A DNA stretch of 8,330 bases. Origin: Chloroflexota bacterium (GTDB lineage: Bacteria; Chloroflexota; Anaerolineae; Ardenticatenales; Ardenticatenaceae). Location: the NCBI GenBank assembly GCA_003520455.1, contig DOUV01000571.1, forward strand, positions 1-8,330, given 5' to 3'. Numbering within the stretch: position 1 is the first letter of the stretch; each line of letters opens with the position of its first letter. Both the position numbers and the translations under genes were made by a program. Below, piece by piece: positions 1-6,630 of the stretch. Below the pieces are notes generated by a model. The model saw only the letters and a program-made list of their open reading frames with translations. It did no database searches and was not told the origin of the DNA.

Positions 1-204
1 CACACGGTGCCTGGCCATCGTCTCGTCGATTCCTTGACCGGCGCTCTCGCGTCTACCGCGCAGCAGACCGGGGTCCTGCTCCGGCCGGATCGCGTCTGCC
101 AGCAGCGCCGCAGGCAAAACCCGCCCCGACGATGGGGGGCAGGCGCCTCGATCACTGTTGAGACAGCCTGGTCACCCGGCCCCCGATCCCTCGACCGCCG
201 GTAC
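1..204. other. Left-edge stretch without a supported gene
   Basis: All six frames were considered. A + frame is open from the window edge to the TAA at 229-231, but its translation is Arg/Pro/Gln-rich and its end runs through the promoter at 205-232, so it is unlikely to be a gene. A - strand frame running leftward out of the window from about position 130 reads somewhat more like protein (it contains LPAALLADAIRPEQDPGLL) and could be the 5' part of a divergent gene. It would need a TTG start with only a weak GC-rich Shine-Dalgarno match, so I do not call it. I see no RNA gene or clear terminator here. Confidence 0.4.
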
Positions 205-232
205 TTGCCAGTCGTGTCGCTTCAACTATAAT
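205..232 (+). promoter_or_regulatory. Sigma70-type promoter of the beta-oxidation cluster
   Basis: TTGCCA at 205-210 (five of six bases of the TTGACA consensus) is followed after 16 bp by a perfect TATAAT at 227-232. Transcription would be expected to begin near 238-240, giving a leader of about 36 nt before the ATG at 276. No other gap in the window has a -35/-10 pair of comparable quality, so this is the best candidate for the main promoter of the four + strand genes. Start-site mapping is absent; the call rests on consensus match and position. Confidence 0.75.
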
Positions 233-234
233 CC

Positions 235-248
235 CAAACGACTGTTTG
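235..248 (+). promoter_or_regulatory. Palindromic operator candidate over the transcription start
   Basis: CAAAC (235-239), GACT, GTTTG (244-248) is a perfect inverted repeat three bases after the -10 box, where a bound repressor would block initiation. An overlapping variant is CCAAAC (234-239), 8 bp, GTTTGG (248-253). From memory, the Pseudomonas TetR-family fatty-acid regulator PsrA recognises G/CAAAC-N2-4-GTTTG/C, which this matches fully. The Thermus TetR-family regulator PaaR recognises CNAACGNNCGTTNG, which it matches except at one defined position. Control by an acyl-CoA-responsive TetR-family repressor encoded elsewhere is therefore inferred; no TetR gene lies in the window. Confidence 0.55.
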
Positions 249-275
249 TTTGGCCCGGTCACAACAGGAGGAGCG

Positions 276-1385
276 ATGATCGCATTCGAGCCGACCGACG
301 AGCAACGCCTGATGGTTGAGACCGTCCGGCAGTTCGCGCACGAGCAGATGCGTGAGCGCGCACACGCCGCCGACGAGGCTCGTGCCCTACCCACCGACGT
401 GATTGCCGGCGCCTGGGAACTCGGTCTCATCCCCAGCAACATTCCGGAGGCGTATGGTGGCTTCGGCGAGCGCCACTCGGCTCTGACCGGCGTTCTCACT
501 GCCGAGGCGCTGGGTGAGGGCGACCTGGCAATGGCGCTGGCAACCCTGGCCCCCAATTTGGTGGCCGTTCCGCTGCTCGAATGCGGCACCGAAGCCCAGA
601 AGGAGACTTTGCTTCCGAGATTCACCGGCGATGCGCCTCCCCGTGCCGCCGCGGCTTTGATCGAGCCTACCTGGAACTTCGATCCGTGCCACCTCAAGAC
701 GGTCGCCCACCGCGACGGCGAGCACTACGTGCTCACCGGTCGGAAAGCCTACGTGCCCCTGGCCGACCAGGCCGACCTGCTGCTCGTCTACGCCCACGAC
801 GCGGAGCGCGACGTTCCGGCCGCCTTTTTTATCCAGCGAAACAGTGAGCCGCCGGGAGGGCTGGGGGTCGGCCCGCGCGAGAAGCTCATGGGGGTACAGG
901 CTCTGCCTACCTTCGGCCTGACACTGGACGAGGTGAGCGTACCGCCCGCCGCCCGGCTCGGTGGAGAGAAGGGCTTCAATCTCGAGAAGCTCCTCAACTA
1001 CTCGCGCGTTGCGCTGGCGGCCCTTGCCACCGGCGTTGGCAAAGCGGCCTACGAGTACGCGCTCAACTACGCCAAAGAGCGCGAGGCCTTCGGCAAGCCC
1101 ATCGCCCAATTCCAGGCCATCGCCTTCATGTTGGCGGAGATGGCGATCGAGGTGGAGGCGATGCAACTCCACGCCTGGAAGGCGGCCTGGGCGCTCGACC
1201 AGGGCCAGGCCGCCACTCAGGCCGCCGTCCTCGCGAAGCAGTATGCGGACGAGGCCGTGCTGACCATCGCCGATCGGGCCGTGCAAATCCTTGGCGGCCA
1301 CGGCTACATCCGCGAGCATCCCGTCGAGCGGTGGCTCCGCGACGCGCGCGGCTTCGCGACCTTCACCGGGTTGGCAATGGTGTAG
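276..1385 (+). CDS. Acyl-CoA dehydrogenase-like protein lacking the usual catalytic glutamate
   Basis: A 369-residue protein with the full length and order of the acyl-CoA dehydrogenase (ACAD) fold: N-terminal helices (about 5-115), middle beta domain (about 120-225) and C-terminal helices (about 232-360). The C-terminal signature Q337-x2-GGHGY-x2-E-x4-R-x3-D356 is intact, and YALNYAKEREAFGKPI (261-276) is the usual ACAD helix. The middle-domain flavin signature, normally TEPxxGSD, is degenerate (IEPTWNFD, 129-136). The catalytic Glu of the usual YEGT motif appears to be Thr364 (FATFTG), and the alternative Glu position used by isovaleryl- and long-chain enzymes aligns with Ser243. I chose the ATG at 276 because AGGAGG lies at 266-271; an earlier in-frame ATG at 246 has no such site and falls in the operator. 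It leads the cluster, so a role beside the next dehydrogenase, perhaps as a non-catalytic subunit, is inferred. Family membership is certain; activity and substrate are not. Confidence 0.88.
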   Translation: MIAFEPTDEQRLMVETVRQFAHEQMRERAHAADEARALPTDVIAGAWELGLIPSNIPEAYGGFGERHSALTGVLTAEALGEGDLAMALATLAPNLVAVPLLECGTEAQKETLLPRFTGDAPPRAAAALIEPTWNFDPCHLKTVAHRDGEHYVLTGRKAYVPLADQADLLLVYAHDAERDVPAAFFIQRNSEPPGGLGVGPREKLMGVQALPTFGLTLDEVSVPPAARLGGEKGFNLEKLLNYSRVALAALATGVGKAAYEYALNYAKEREAFGKPIAQFQAIAFMLAEMAIEVEAMQLHAWKAAWALDQGQAATQAAVLAKQYADEAVLTIADRAVQILGGHGYIREHPVERWLRDARGFATFTGLAMV

Positions 1386-1554
1386 CTGATTGAAGCATTC
1401 GTCGCTATCGACGATAAGCCGGACATCTTTCGTGAGTTGGGCAACTGTCATCGGACCTCCTTGTTGCGCCTTGTCCGGTCTTCGGCGTGATTGTGTTCCA
1501 TCTGTGGTACCGTCGAACAGGTGCGCGCGGCGGGCCTTCCTACAGGAGATGCGG
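1386..1554. other. Gap between the two dehydrogenase genes
   Basis: The gap of 169 bp is long for an operon whose next junction is 14 bp. A hairpin TCGTCG-CTAT-CGACGA lies at 1399-1414, without a following T run, so it is not a convincing terminator. The - strand holds a possible truncated coding start (listed separately). No good + strand promoter is visible before the second dehydrogenase gene. Confidence 0.5.
1398..1462 (-). pseudogene. Possible truncated antitoxin-like coding start, antisense
   Basis: On the - strand a perfect AAGGAGGT (1462-1455) sits 3 nt before an ATG at 1451. The reading begins MTVAQLTKDVRLIVDSD and then loses sense as it enters the reverse complement of the upstream dehydrogenase gene. 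These opening residues resemble the N-terminus of small antitoxin-like proteins (pattern: TxxxFVVDxxG, then TAVxLD), recalled from memory and not searched. No continuation of such a protein and no partner toxin is present, so if real it is a 5' remnant cut off next to the stop codon of the dehydrogenase gene. It could be coincidence; the strong ribosome-binding site is the main support. Confidence 0.3.
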
Positions 1555-2814
1555 ATGATTGATTTCTCAATCCCCAAACCAATCGAGCGCCAGCGGCAGA
1601 TGCTCGAATCGGTCGCGACTTACCTGATGCGCCCGATCGCTCGTACGTTCGACGAGAACGAGGCGCAGCACGAGATCGCCTGGGACTACGTGAACACGAT
1701 GTGGGAGGCGATGAAAGCCCTGGGCGGCGGCAGTCTGGCGGCGATGGATACGCCGGAGGGTGGGCCGCGCAAAGATCGTCCCAAGATTGGCAATCTGATG
1801 CTGGTTCACGTCGTGGAGATGCTCTCATGGGGCGATGCCGGCATCTACCTGGGAACGCCGGGCGGCGCGCTCGGTGGGGCCGCCGTGCAGGCCGTCGGCA
1901 CGCCCGAGCAGAAGAAGCGCTTTCTCAGTCGTTTCCAGGAGGGCGAACCCAAGTGGGGCGCGATGGCTATGACCGAGCCGCACGCCGGCTCGGACACGGC
2001 CGCTATCCGCACCCGGGCCGTGCTGAGCGAGGACGGCACGGAGTGGATCCTCAACGGGGAGAAGATCTTCGTCACCGGCGGCTACCGCGCGGTCGAGCAA
2101 TCCAGGGGGTTCGTAGTTGTCTGGGCCACCGTGGACCCCTCAGCCGGGCGGGCGGGCATGAAACCCTTTGTGGTCGAGGCCGGCACCCCGGGCATGAAAG
2201 TTACCAAGCTGGAGAAGAAGCACGGCATTCGCGCCTCGGATACGGCTGCGATCACTTTCACAGATTGCCGCATTCCGTATGATAATATCCTTGGCAGCCC
2301 GGAGGTTGCCAAAGCAGGAGCCGGCGGCGACAAGGGCTTCAAGGGCGCGATGGCGACCTTCGACGCGACCCGGCCGGTGGTCGCGGCCAGTGCGATCGGC
2401 ATCGGCAGGGCGAGCGTGGACTTCATCAAACAGGCGCTCACGGAGCGCGGGGTCGAGATTCGCTACGGTCTCCCGTACCAGGCCCTCACCGCCGTAGAGC
2501 ACGATGTGATGCGGATGGAGGCCCAACTCAAAGCCGCATGGCTGCTGACGCTCAAGGCCGCGTGGATGATGGATCAGGAGCAGCCCAACACGCTCGAGGC
2601 CTCGATGTGCAAGGTCAAGGCCGGCGAGGCCGTGACCTGGATCACACAGAAGGCGGTCGAGATTCTCGGCCCCCAGGGCTACTCGACCGAACTGCTGCTC
2701 GAGAAGTGGATGCGCGACGGCAAGATCAACGACATCTATGAGGGCACCGGCCAGATCAACCGTCTCGTCGTCGCGCGGCACATCTTAGGGTACCGGTCGA
2801 GCGAGTTGAGGTAA
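1555..2814 (+). CDS. Acyl-CoA dehydrogenase (catalytically complete)
   Basis: A 419-residue FAD enzyme expected to oxidise acyl-CoA to trans-2-enoyl-CoA in the cytoplasm and pass electrons to electron-transfer flavoprotein, the first beta-oxidation step. The flavin signature AMTEPHAGSD is intact (138-147), as is the C-terminal signature around LGPQGYSTELLLEKWMRD (371-388). The catalytic base is Glu396 in YEGTGQINR. TRPVVAA (272-278) matches the medium-chain type, where Thr occupies the position that is Glu in isovaleryl- and long-chain enzymes. The frame is open from 1390, but I place the start at ATG 1555: AGGAG at 1544-1548 is 6 nt upstream, the in-frame ATG at 1549 abuts that site, and the protein then begins like a normal ACAD. 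The stop is 14 bp from the fadN-type gene, so the two are surely cotranscribed. Chain-length specificity cannot be read from the sequence. Confidence 0.95.
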   Translation: MIDFSIPKPIERQRQMLESVATYLMRPIARTFDENEAQHEIAWDYVNTMWEAMKALGGGSLAAMDTPEGGPRKDRPKIGNLMLVHVVEMLSWGDAGIYLGTPGGALGGAAVQAVGTPEQKKRFLSRFQEGEPKWGAMAMTEPHAGSDTAAIRTRAVLSEDGTEWILNGEKIFVTGGYRAVEQSRGFVVVWATVDPSAGRAGMKPFVVEAGTPGMKVTKLEKKHGIRASDTAAITFTDCRIPYDNILGSPEVAKAGAGGDKGFKGAMATFDATRPVVAASAIGIGRASVDFIKQALTERGVEIRYGLPYQALTAVEHDVMRMEAQLKAAWLLTLKAAWMMDQEQPNTLEASMCKVKAGEAVTWITQKAVEILGPQGYSTELLLEKWMRDGKINDIYEGTGQINRLVVARHILGYRSSELR

Positions 2815-2828
2815 AGGGAGGAACCTTC

Positions 2829-5261
2829 ATGACCAGACCAATCCGCCGTGTTGCCGTGCTTGGAGCGGGGACGATGGGGGCCGGCATCGCAGCCCACGTC
2901 GCCAACGCGGGTGTCCCCGTGTACCTGCTGGACGTGGTGCCGCGCGAGCTTACCGCGGCCGAACGGCAGAGAGGGCTGACCCTCGATAGCCCGCAGGTCC
3001 GCAACCGGATCGTCGAAGAGGGGTGGAAGCGGGCGCGGGAGATCAAGCCGGCCCACTTGATGTCCGGCGCGGCCGCCCGGCTGGTGACGCTCGGCAACTT
3101 CAGCGACAATCTGAGCTGGCTGGAGGAGTGCGACTGGATTGTGGAGGCCGTGGTCGAGCGGCTCGACATCAAGCGCCAGCTCATGGCCCAGGTGGCCGAG
3201 CATCGCACGTCCGACGCGATCGTGAGTTCCAACACATCCGGCATCCCGATTCACGAGATCGCCGCCGGGTTGCCGGCTGAGTTCCGCCAGCACTTCCTGG
3301 GGACGCACTTCTTCAATCCGCCGCGCTACTTGAAGCTCCTCGAGATCATCCCGACCGACGAGACCCTCCCCGAGGTCGTCGCCCGGATGCGCGACTTCGC
3401 CGAGAACGTCCTCGGCAAGGGCGTGGTGCTCTGCAAGGATGCGCCCAACTTCGTCGCCAACCGCATCGGCACCTTCGGCGGGCAGCACCGCCTGCATTAC
3501 GTCCTGGCGCGCGGCTATACCGTCGAGGAGGTCGATGCCCTGACGGGGCCGGTCATCGGGAACCCCAAGACGGCGACTTTCCGCCTGCTCGACCTGGTGG
3601 GCATCGACGTGATGGCCCACGTGACCCGCAACCTCCACCAGGCGGTGCCCGACGACGAGATGCGCGAGACATTTATCGTGCCGCCGGTTGTTCGGACGAT
3701 GATCGAGCGGGGCTGGCTGGGCAACAAGTCGGGCCAGGGCTTCTACAAGAAGGTCACAGAGAATGGGCAGACCGAGTACTGGCCCTTGAACCTGGAAACG
3801 CTCGAGTACGAGCCGCCTACAAAACCGCGTTTCGACCTCGTGGGCAAACTGCGCAAGGTCGAGAGCCTGCCGGAGCGGCTGCGACTGATCTTCAAGGCCT
3901 ACGACGAGAACCCCACCGACCGCGCCGCCGCCTTCTACCACGACACGATGCTGCCGGTGCTGGCTTACGCCGCCCGCCACCTGGATGAGATCGCCTACAA
4001 CCTCTCCGACGTCGATAAGGCGATGCGGTGGGGCTTCGGCCAACAGATGGGTCCTTTCGAGATCTGGGACGCGCTGGGCGTGCGACCGACCGTCGAGCGA
4101 ATGCGGGCGCGTGGCATCGCCGTGCCGCCGTGGGTCGAGGCGATGCTCGCTGCCGGCATCGAAAGTTTCTATCAGAAAGACAACGGGCGCGTTGCGGGCT
4201 ACTACGACCCGAGCAGCGGCACGTACGCCCCAATTGTGCGTGATCCGAAAGAGATCAACCTGGACGAGTTGCGCGCCGCCGGCAAGGAGTTGCACCGCAA
4301 CGACTCGGCCTCGATTCTGGACCTCGGCGATGGTGTGCTCTGCCTCGAGGCGCATTCCAAGATGAACACCCTCGATCCGTTGATCACGGCCATGGGGCAG
4401 AAGGCGCTCGAGCTGTTGGAACAGGATGAGTGGGTCGGGTTGGTGATCGGCAACCAGGGTGAGCATTTTGGCGCCGGGGCCAACGTGGCGCTGGTCGGCA
4501 TGGCGGTCATGGCCGGGCAGGTCGATGACGTGCGCCGCGAGTTGGATGCCATGCACGAGCTTCTGATGCGCTTCCGCTTCAGCCCCAAGCCGGTGGTTAC
4601 GGCCCCCTTCGGCCTGACCCTGGGTGGCGCCGCTGAGGTCGCCATGCACGGCGCTCGCATCGTAGCGGCGGCCGAGACCTACATGGGTCTGGTTGAGGTT
4701 GGCGTTGGCTTGATCCCGGCCGGAGGCGGCGTCAAGGAGGTTCTCCGCCGGATGGTCGCGCCGCACCTCCAGGTTCAGGGCGTCGACCCACTCCCCTTTC
4801 TCCAAAAAGCGTTCGAAACCATCGCGCTCGCGAAGGTTTCCACCAGCGCCGCTGAGGCGCGCGAGATGGGGTTCCTGACCGAGGCCGACCGCATCGTGAT
4901 GAACAGAGACCACCAGCTCGGCGAGGCGAGGCAGATGGTGCTGGACCTCGTTCGCGACGGCTACCAGCCCCCGCTCCGCGACGAGAAGCGTATCTTCGCC
5001 GCCGGCGCCCGAGGGCGCGGCGTGCTGACCCTGGCCGCGCAGACCATGCGGTGGGGTAACTTCATCTCCGACCACGACCTGAAGATCGCCAGGCAACTCG
5101 CCACCGTCATCAGCGGCGGGGAGTTGAGCGCGCCGCAGTGGGTGGGCGAGGATTCCATTCTGGCCCTGGAGACCGAGGGGTTCTTGACCCTGGTCAAAGA
5201 GCCGAAGACACTCGAACGGATCGGCCACATGCTGCAGACGGGGAAGCCGCTGCGGAATTAG
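2829..5261 (+). CDS. fadN: 3-hydroxyacyl-CoA dehydrogenase/enoyl-CoA hydratase fusion, FadN type
   Basis: An 810-residue bifunctional enzyme for beta-oxidation steps two and three. The NAD-binding Rossmann domain comes first (GAGTMGAGI, 12-20). Dehydrogenase active-site residues are Ser137 (SSNTSGIP), His160 (GTHFFNPP), Glu172 (LLEIIP) and Asn207 (DAPNFVANRIG). The first dehydrogenase C-domain ends near SGQGFYKK (301-308) and a second follows at about 355-450. The enoyl-CoA hydratase domain (about 495-690) keeps an oxyanion-hole segment (HFGAGAN, 546-552) and both catalytic glutamates by alignment, Glu603 (GGAAEVA) and Glu623 (LVEVGVG). The tail HMLQTGKPLRN is typical of FadN. The order, dehydrogenase then hydratase, is that of Bacillus FadN (about 790 residues) and of archaeal fusions, and the reverse of proteobacterial FadB. 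GGGAGG at 2816-2821, 7 nt before the ATG, fixes the start. The next gene encodes the matching thiolase, as in the Bacillus fadNAE operon. Confidence 0.95.
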   Translation: MTRPIRRVAVLGAGTMGAGIAAHVANAGVPVYLLDVVPRELTAAERQRGLTLDSPQVRNRIVEEGWKRAREIKPAHLMSGAAARLVTLGNFSDNLSWLEECDWIVEAVVERLDIKRQLMAQVAEHRTSDAIVSSNTSGIPIHEIAAGLPAEFRQHFLGTHFFNPPRYLKLLEIIPTDETLPEVVARMRDFAENVLGKGVVLCKDAPNFVANRIGTFGGQHRLHYVLARGYTVEEVDALTGPVIGNPKTATFRLLDLVGIDVMAHVTRNLHQAVPDDEMRETFIVPPVVRTMIERGWLGNKSGQGFYKKVTENGQTEYWPLNLETLEYEPPTKPRFDLVGKLRKVESLPERLRLIFKAYDENPTDRAAAFYHDTMLPVLAYAARHLDEIAYNLSDVDKAMRWGFGQQMGPFEIWDALGVRPTVERMRARGIAVPPWVEAMLAAGIESFYQKDNGRVAGYYDPSSGTYAPIVRDPKEINLDELRAAGKELHRNDSASILDLGDGVLCLEAHSKMNTLDPLITAMGQKALELLEQDEWVGLVIGNQGEHFGAGANVALVGMAVMAGQVDDVRRELDAMHELLMRFRFSPKPVVTAPFGLTLGGAAEVAMHGARIVAAAETYMGLVEVGVGLIPAGGGVKEVLRRMVAPHLQVQGVDPLPFLQKAFETIALAKVSTSAAEAREMGFLTEADRIVMNRDHQLGEARQMVLDLVRDGYQPPLRDEKRIFAAGARGRGVLTLAAQTMRWGNFISDHDLKIARQLATVISGGELSAPQWVGEDSILALETEGFLTLVKEPKTLERIGHMLQTGKPLRN

Positions 5262-5263
5262 GA

Positions 5264-5326
5264 GTGAACAGTGAACAGTGAAGAGTGAAGAGTAAGCAGT
5301 GAACAGTGAGCAGTGAGCAGTGAGGA
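5264..5326 (+). repeat. Nine tandem GTGAACA-type heptamers
   Basis: Directly after the fadN-type stop codon, nine contiguous 7-bp units run from 5264. In order they are GTGAACA twice, GTGAAGA twice, GTAAGCA, GTGAACA, GTGAGCA twice and GTGAGGA, with a decayed GTAG behind. Units vary mainly at positions 5 and 6. The array contains many stop codons and is not coding. In design it resembles the short tandemly repeated heptamers known from cyanobacteria; similar GTGAACA arrays occur in other environmental bacteria, as I recall without a search. With the opposite array at 5352-5391 it forms a long inverted repeat. Confidence 0.9.
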
Positions 5327-5351
5327 GTAGTCGCTGTTTAATAATCTTTGA
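5327..5351 (+). other. AT-rich centre between the heptamer arrays
   Basis: This short spacer between the two heptamer arrays contains TTTAATAAT (5337-5345), the most AT-rich spot near these genes. It would be the loop if the arrays paired. It could also serve as a -10 element for the thiolase gene, but I see no matching -35 box in the repeats upstream, so no promoter is called. Confidence 0.35.
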
Positions 5352-5391
5352 TCACTGTTCACTGTTCACTGAGCCGTTCACTGTTCACTGA
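5352..5391 (-). repeat. Oppositely oriented heptamer array (TGTTCAC)
   Basis: The same heptamer appears in reverse orientation: TGTTCAC at 5356-5362, 5363-5369 and 5382-5388, with a variant CGTTCAC at 5375-5381 and a 5-bp interruption at 5370-5374. Bases 5352-5370 are the exact reverse complement of 5263-5281 (19 bp), so the mRNA between the fadN-type and thiolase genes can fold into a long stem. The array stops 6 bp before the thiolase ribosome-binding site (GGGAGG, 5397-5402), so folding could influence thiolase translation or transcript stability. Confidence 0.88.
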
Positions 5392-5409
5392 CAACCGGGA
5401 GGGAACATC

Positions 5410-6591
5410 ATGCGAGAAGCAGTCATCGTCTCGGCGGCGCGAACCGCTGTGGGCAAGGCACCGAAGGGGACGCTGCGCACGACCCGGCCGGACGATATGG
5501 CCGCAGCGGTCATTCAAGCGGTGGTCGAGCGGGCGTCCGGACTGGACCCCAGAGAGATCGAGGATGTGATTATCGGCTGCGCGATCCCAGAGGCAGAGCA
5601 GGGGCTGAACATGGGACGCATCGCGGCGCTCCGCGCCGGCCTGCCGCACGATGTTCCCGGTCAGACGGTCAACCGCTTTTGTTCGTCGGGGCTCCAGACG
5701 ATCGCCATCGGCGCTCAGGAGATTATGACTGGCATGGCCGAGGTGGTGATTGCGGGCGGCGCGGAGAGTATGAGCCTCGTCCCGATGACCGGAAACTTCT
5801 TCGCGCCCAATCCGGATCTGATCGAGATCAGCCCCGAGGTCTACACGCCGATGGGCATCACAGCCGAGAATGTGGCCGAGCGGTACGGGATCAACCGCCA
5901 AGACCAGGATGCGTTCGCTCTCCGCAGCCACCGCAATGCGATCACGGCGATTGAGGCAGGGCGGTTCAAGGAGGAGGTCGTGCCGCTGGAGGTCGAGTTG
6001 GTCTGGATGGACGACGAGGGCCGGCGCCAGACGCTCACGACGACCTTCGATACCGATGAGGGGCCCCGCCGAGACACCTCGTTCGAGGCGCTGAGCCGGC
6101 TCAAACCGGTCTTTGCTGCCAACGGCACCGTCACTGCCGGCAACTCGAGCCAGACCAGCGACGGAGCCGCGGCCGTCCTGCTGATGAGCCGCGAGAAGGC
6201 CGGCGAGTTGGGGCTCAAGCCGCTCGCCCGCTTCGTGACGTTCGCCGTTGCGGGCGTGCCCCCGGAGGTCATGGGCGTCGGGCCGATCAAGGCGGTGCCC
6301 AAAGCCCTGAAACTGGCCGGGCTCTCGCTCGAGGAGATCGACCTCATCGAGCTGAACGAAGCCTTCGCCGCCCAGAGCCTGGCCGTGATCCGGGGCCTGG
6401 AGATGGACCTCGACCGGGTCAACGTGAACGGCGGGGCCATCGCCCTGGGCCACCCCCTGGGTGCCACCGGCGCCAAGCTCACCGTGCAGCTCATCCATGA
6501 GCTGAAGCGCCGCAACGCCCGCTACGGGCTGGTCACGATGTGCGTGGGCGGTGGGATGGGCGCCGCGGGTGTGATCGAGAACCTGCCGTAG
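5410..6591 (+). CDS. fadA: Acetyl-CoA acyltransferase (3-ketoacyl-CoA thiolase), FadA type
   Basis: A 393-residue thiolase that would cleave 3-ketoacyl-CoA with CoA to acetyl-CoA and a shortened acyl-CoA, the last beta-oxidation step. The nucleophile is Cys91 (VNRFCSSGL). The other active-site motifs are NEAFAA (316-321), [15 protein letters not shown] (341-355) with His348, and CVGGGMGAA (378-386) with the acid/base Cys378. The N-terminal part ([30 protein letters not shown]) is close to Bacillus FadA, which favours a degradative thiolase over a biosynthetic acetoacetyl-CoA thiolase. The start is fixed by GGGAGG (5397-5402) 7 nt before the ATG. Length is normal and no key residue is missing. 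It lies 148 bp after the fadN-type gene, behind the heptamer arrays, and ends 39 bp from the convergent marR-type gene. Confidence 0.95.
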   Translation: MREAVIVSAARTAVGKAPKGTLRTTRPDDMAAAVIQAVVERASGLDPREIEDVIIGCAIPEAEQGLNMGRIAALRAGLPHDVPGQTVNRFCSSGLQTIAIGAQEIMTGMAEVVIAGGAESMSLVPMTGNFFAPNPDLIEISPEVYTPMGITAENVAERYGINRQDQDAFALRSHRNAITAIEAGRFKEEVVPLEVELVWMDDEGRRQTLTTTFDTDEGPRRDTSFEALSRLKPVFAANGTVTAGNSSQTSDGAAAVLLMSREKAGELGLKPLARFVTFAVAGVPPEVMGVGPIKAVPKALKLAGLSLEEIDLIELNEAFAAQSLAVIRGLEMDLDRVNVNGGAIALGHPLGATGAKLTVQLIHELKRRNARYGLVTMCVGGGMGAAGVIENLP

Positions 6592-6630
6592 ATCGTCGCA
6601 GGCGAGGTCCCAACACCCGGCGCGGGCCTC
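6592..6630. other. Convergent gap between thiolase and MarR genes
   Basis: Both transcripts must end in or near these 39 bp. The only local structure is a short GC stem, CCCG-GCG-CGGG at 6616-6626, with no T run on either strand. I therefore do not call a Rho-independent terminator; Rho-dependent ending or overlapping transcripts are possible. Confidence 0.4.

Noticed and set aside
7..231. A 74-residue + frame at the left edge
   Set aside because: Its composition is not protein-like, and it runs through the -35 and -10 boxes of a strong promoter.
1399..1414. TCGTCG-CTAT-CGACGA hairpin as a terminator after the first dehydrogenase gene
   Set aside because: The stem is only 6 bp and no T run follows; it may be chance.
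1390..1554. A 55-residue N-terminal extension of the second dehydrogenase
   Set aside because: The frame is open, but the extension has no ACAD-like sequence and no ribosome-binding site at its start, while ATG 1555 has AGGAG 6 nt upstream and begins like a normal family member.
387..1577. A 396-residue open frame on the - strand opposite the first dehydrogenase gene
   Set aside because: It is mostly a shadow of the + strand gene. Only the part starting at the ATG at 1451 with its own AAGGAGGT was kept, as a possible remnant.
2736..5228. An 830-residue open frame on the - strand opposite the fadN-type gene
   Set aside because: It mirrors a high-GC coding strand. The + strand frame has complete dehydrogenase and hydratase motifs and a ribosome-binding site; the antisense translation is His/Gln/Arg-rich with no recognisable domain.
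5263..5391. Heptamer arrays as a CRISPR array
   Set aside because: Units are 7 bp, contiguous and without spacers; no cas gene is in the window.
5359..6498. A 379-residue open frame on the - strand opposite the thiolase gene
   Set aside because: It is a shadow frame; the + strand thiolase has all catalytic motifs, and the antisense start would lie inside it.
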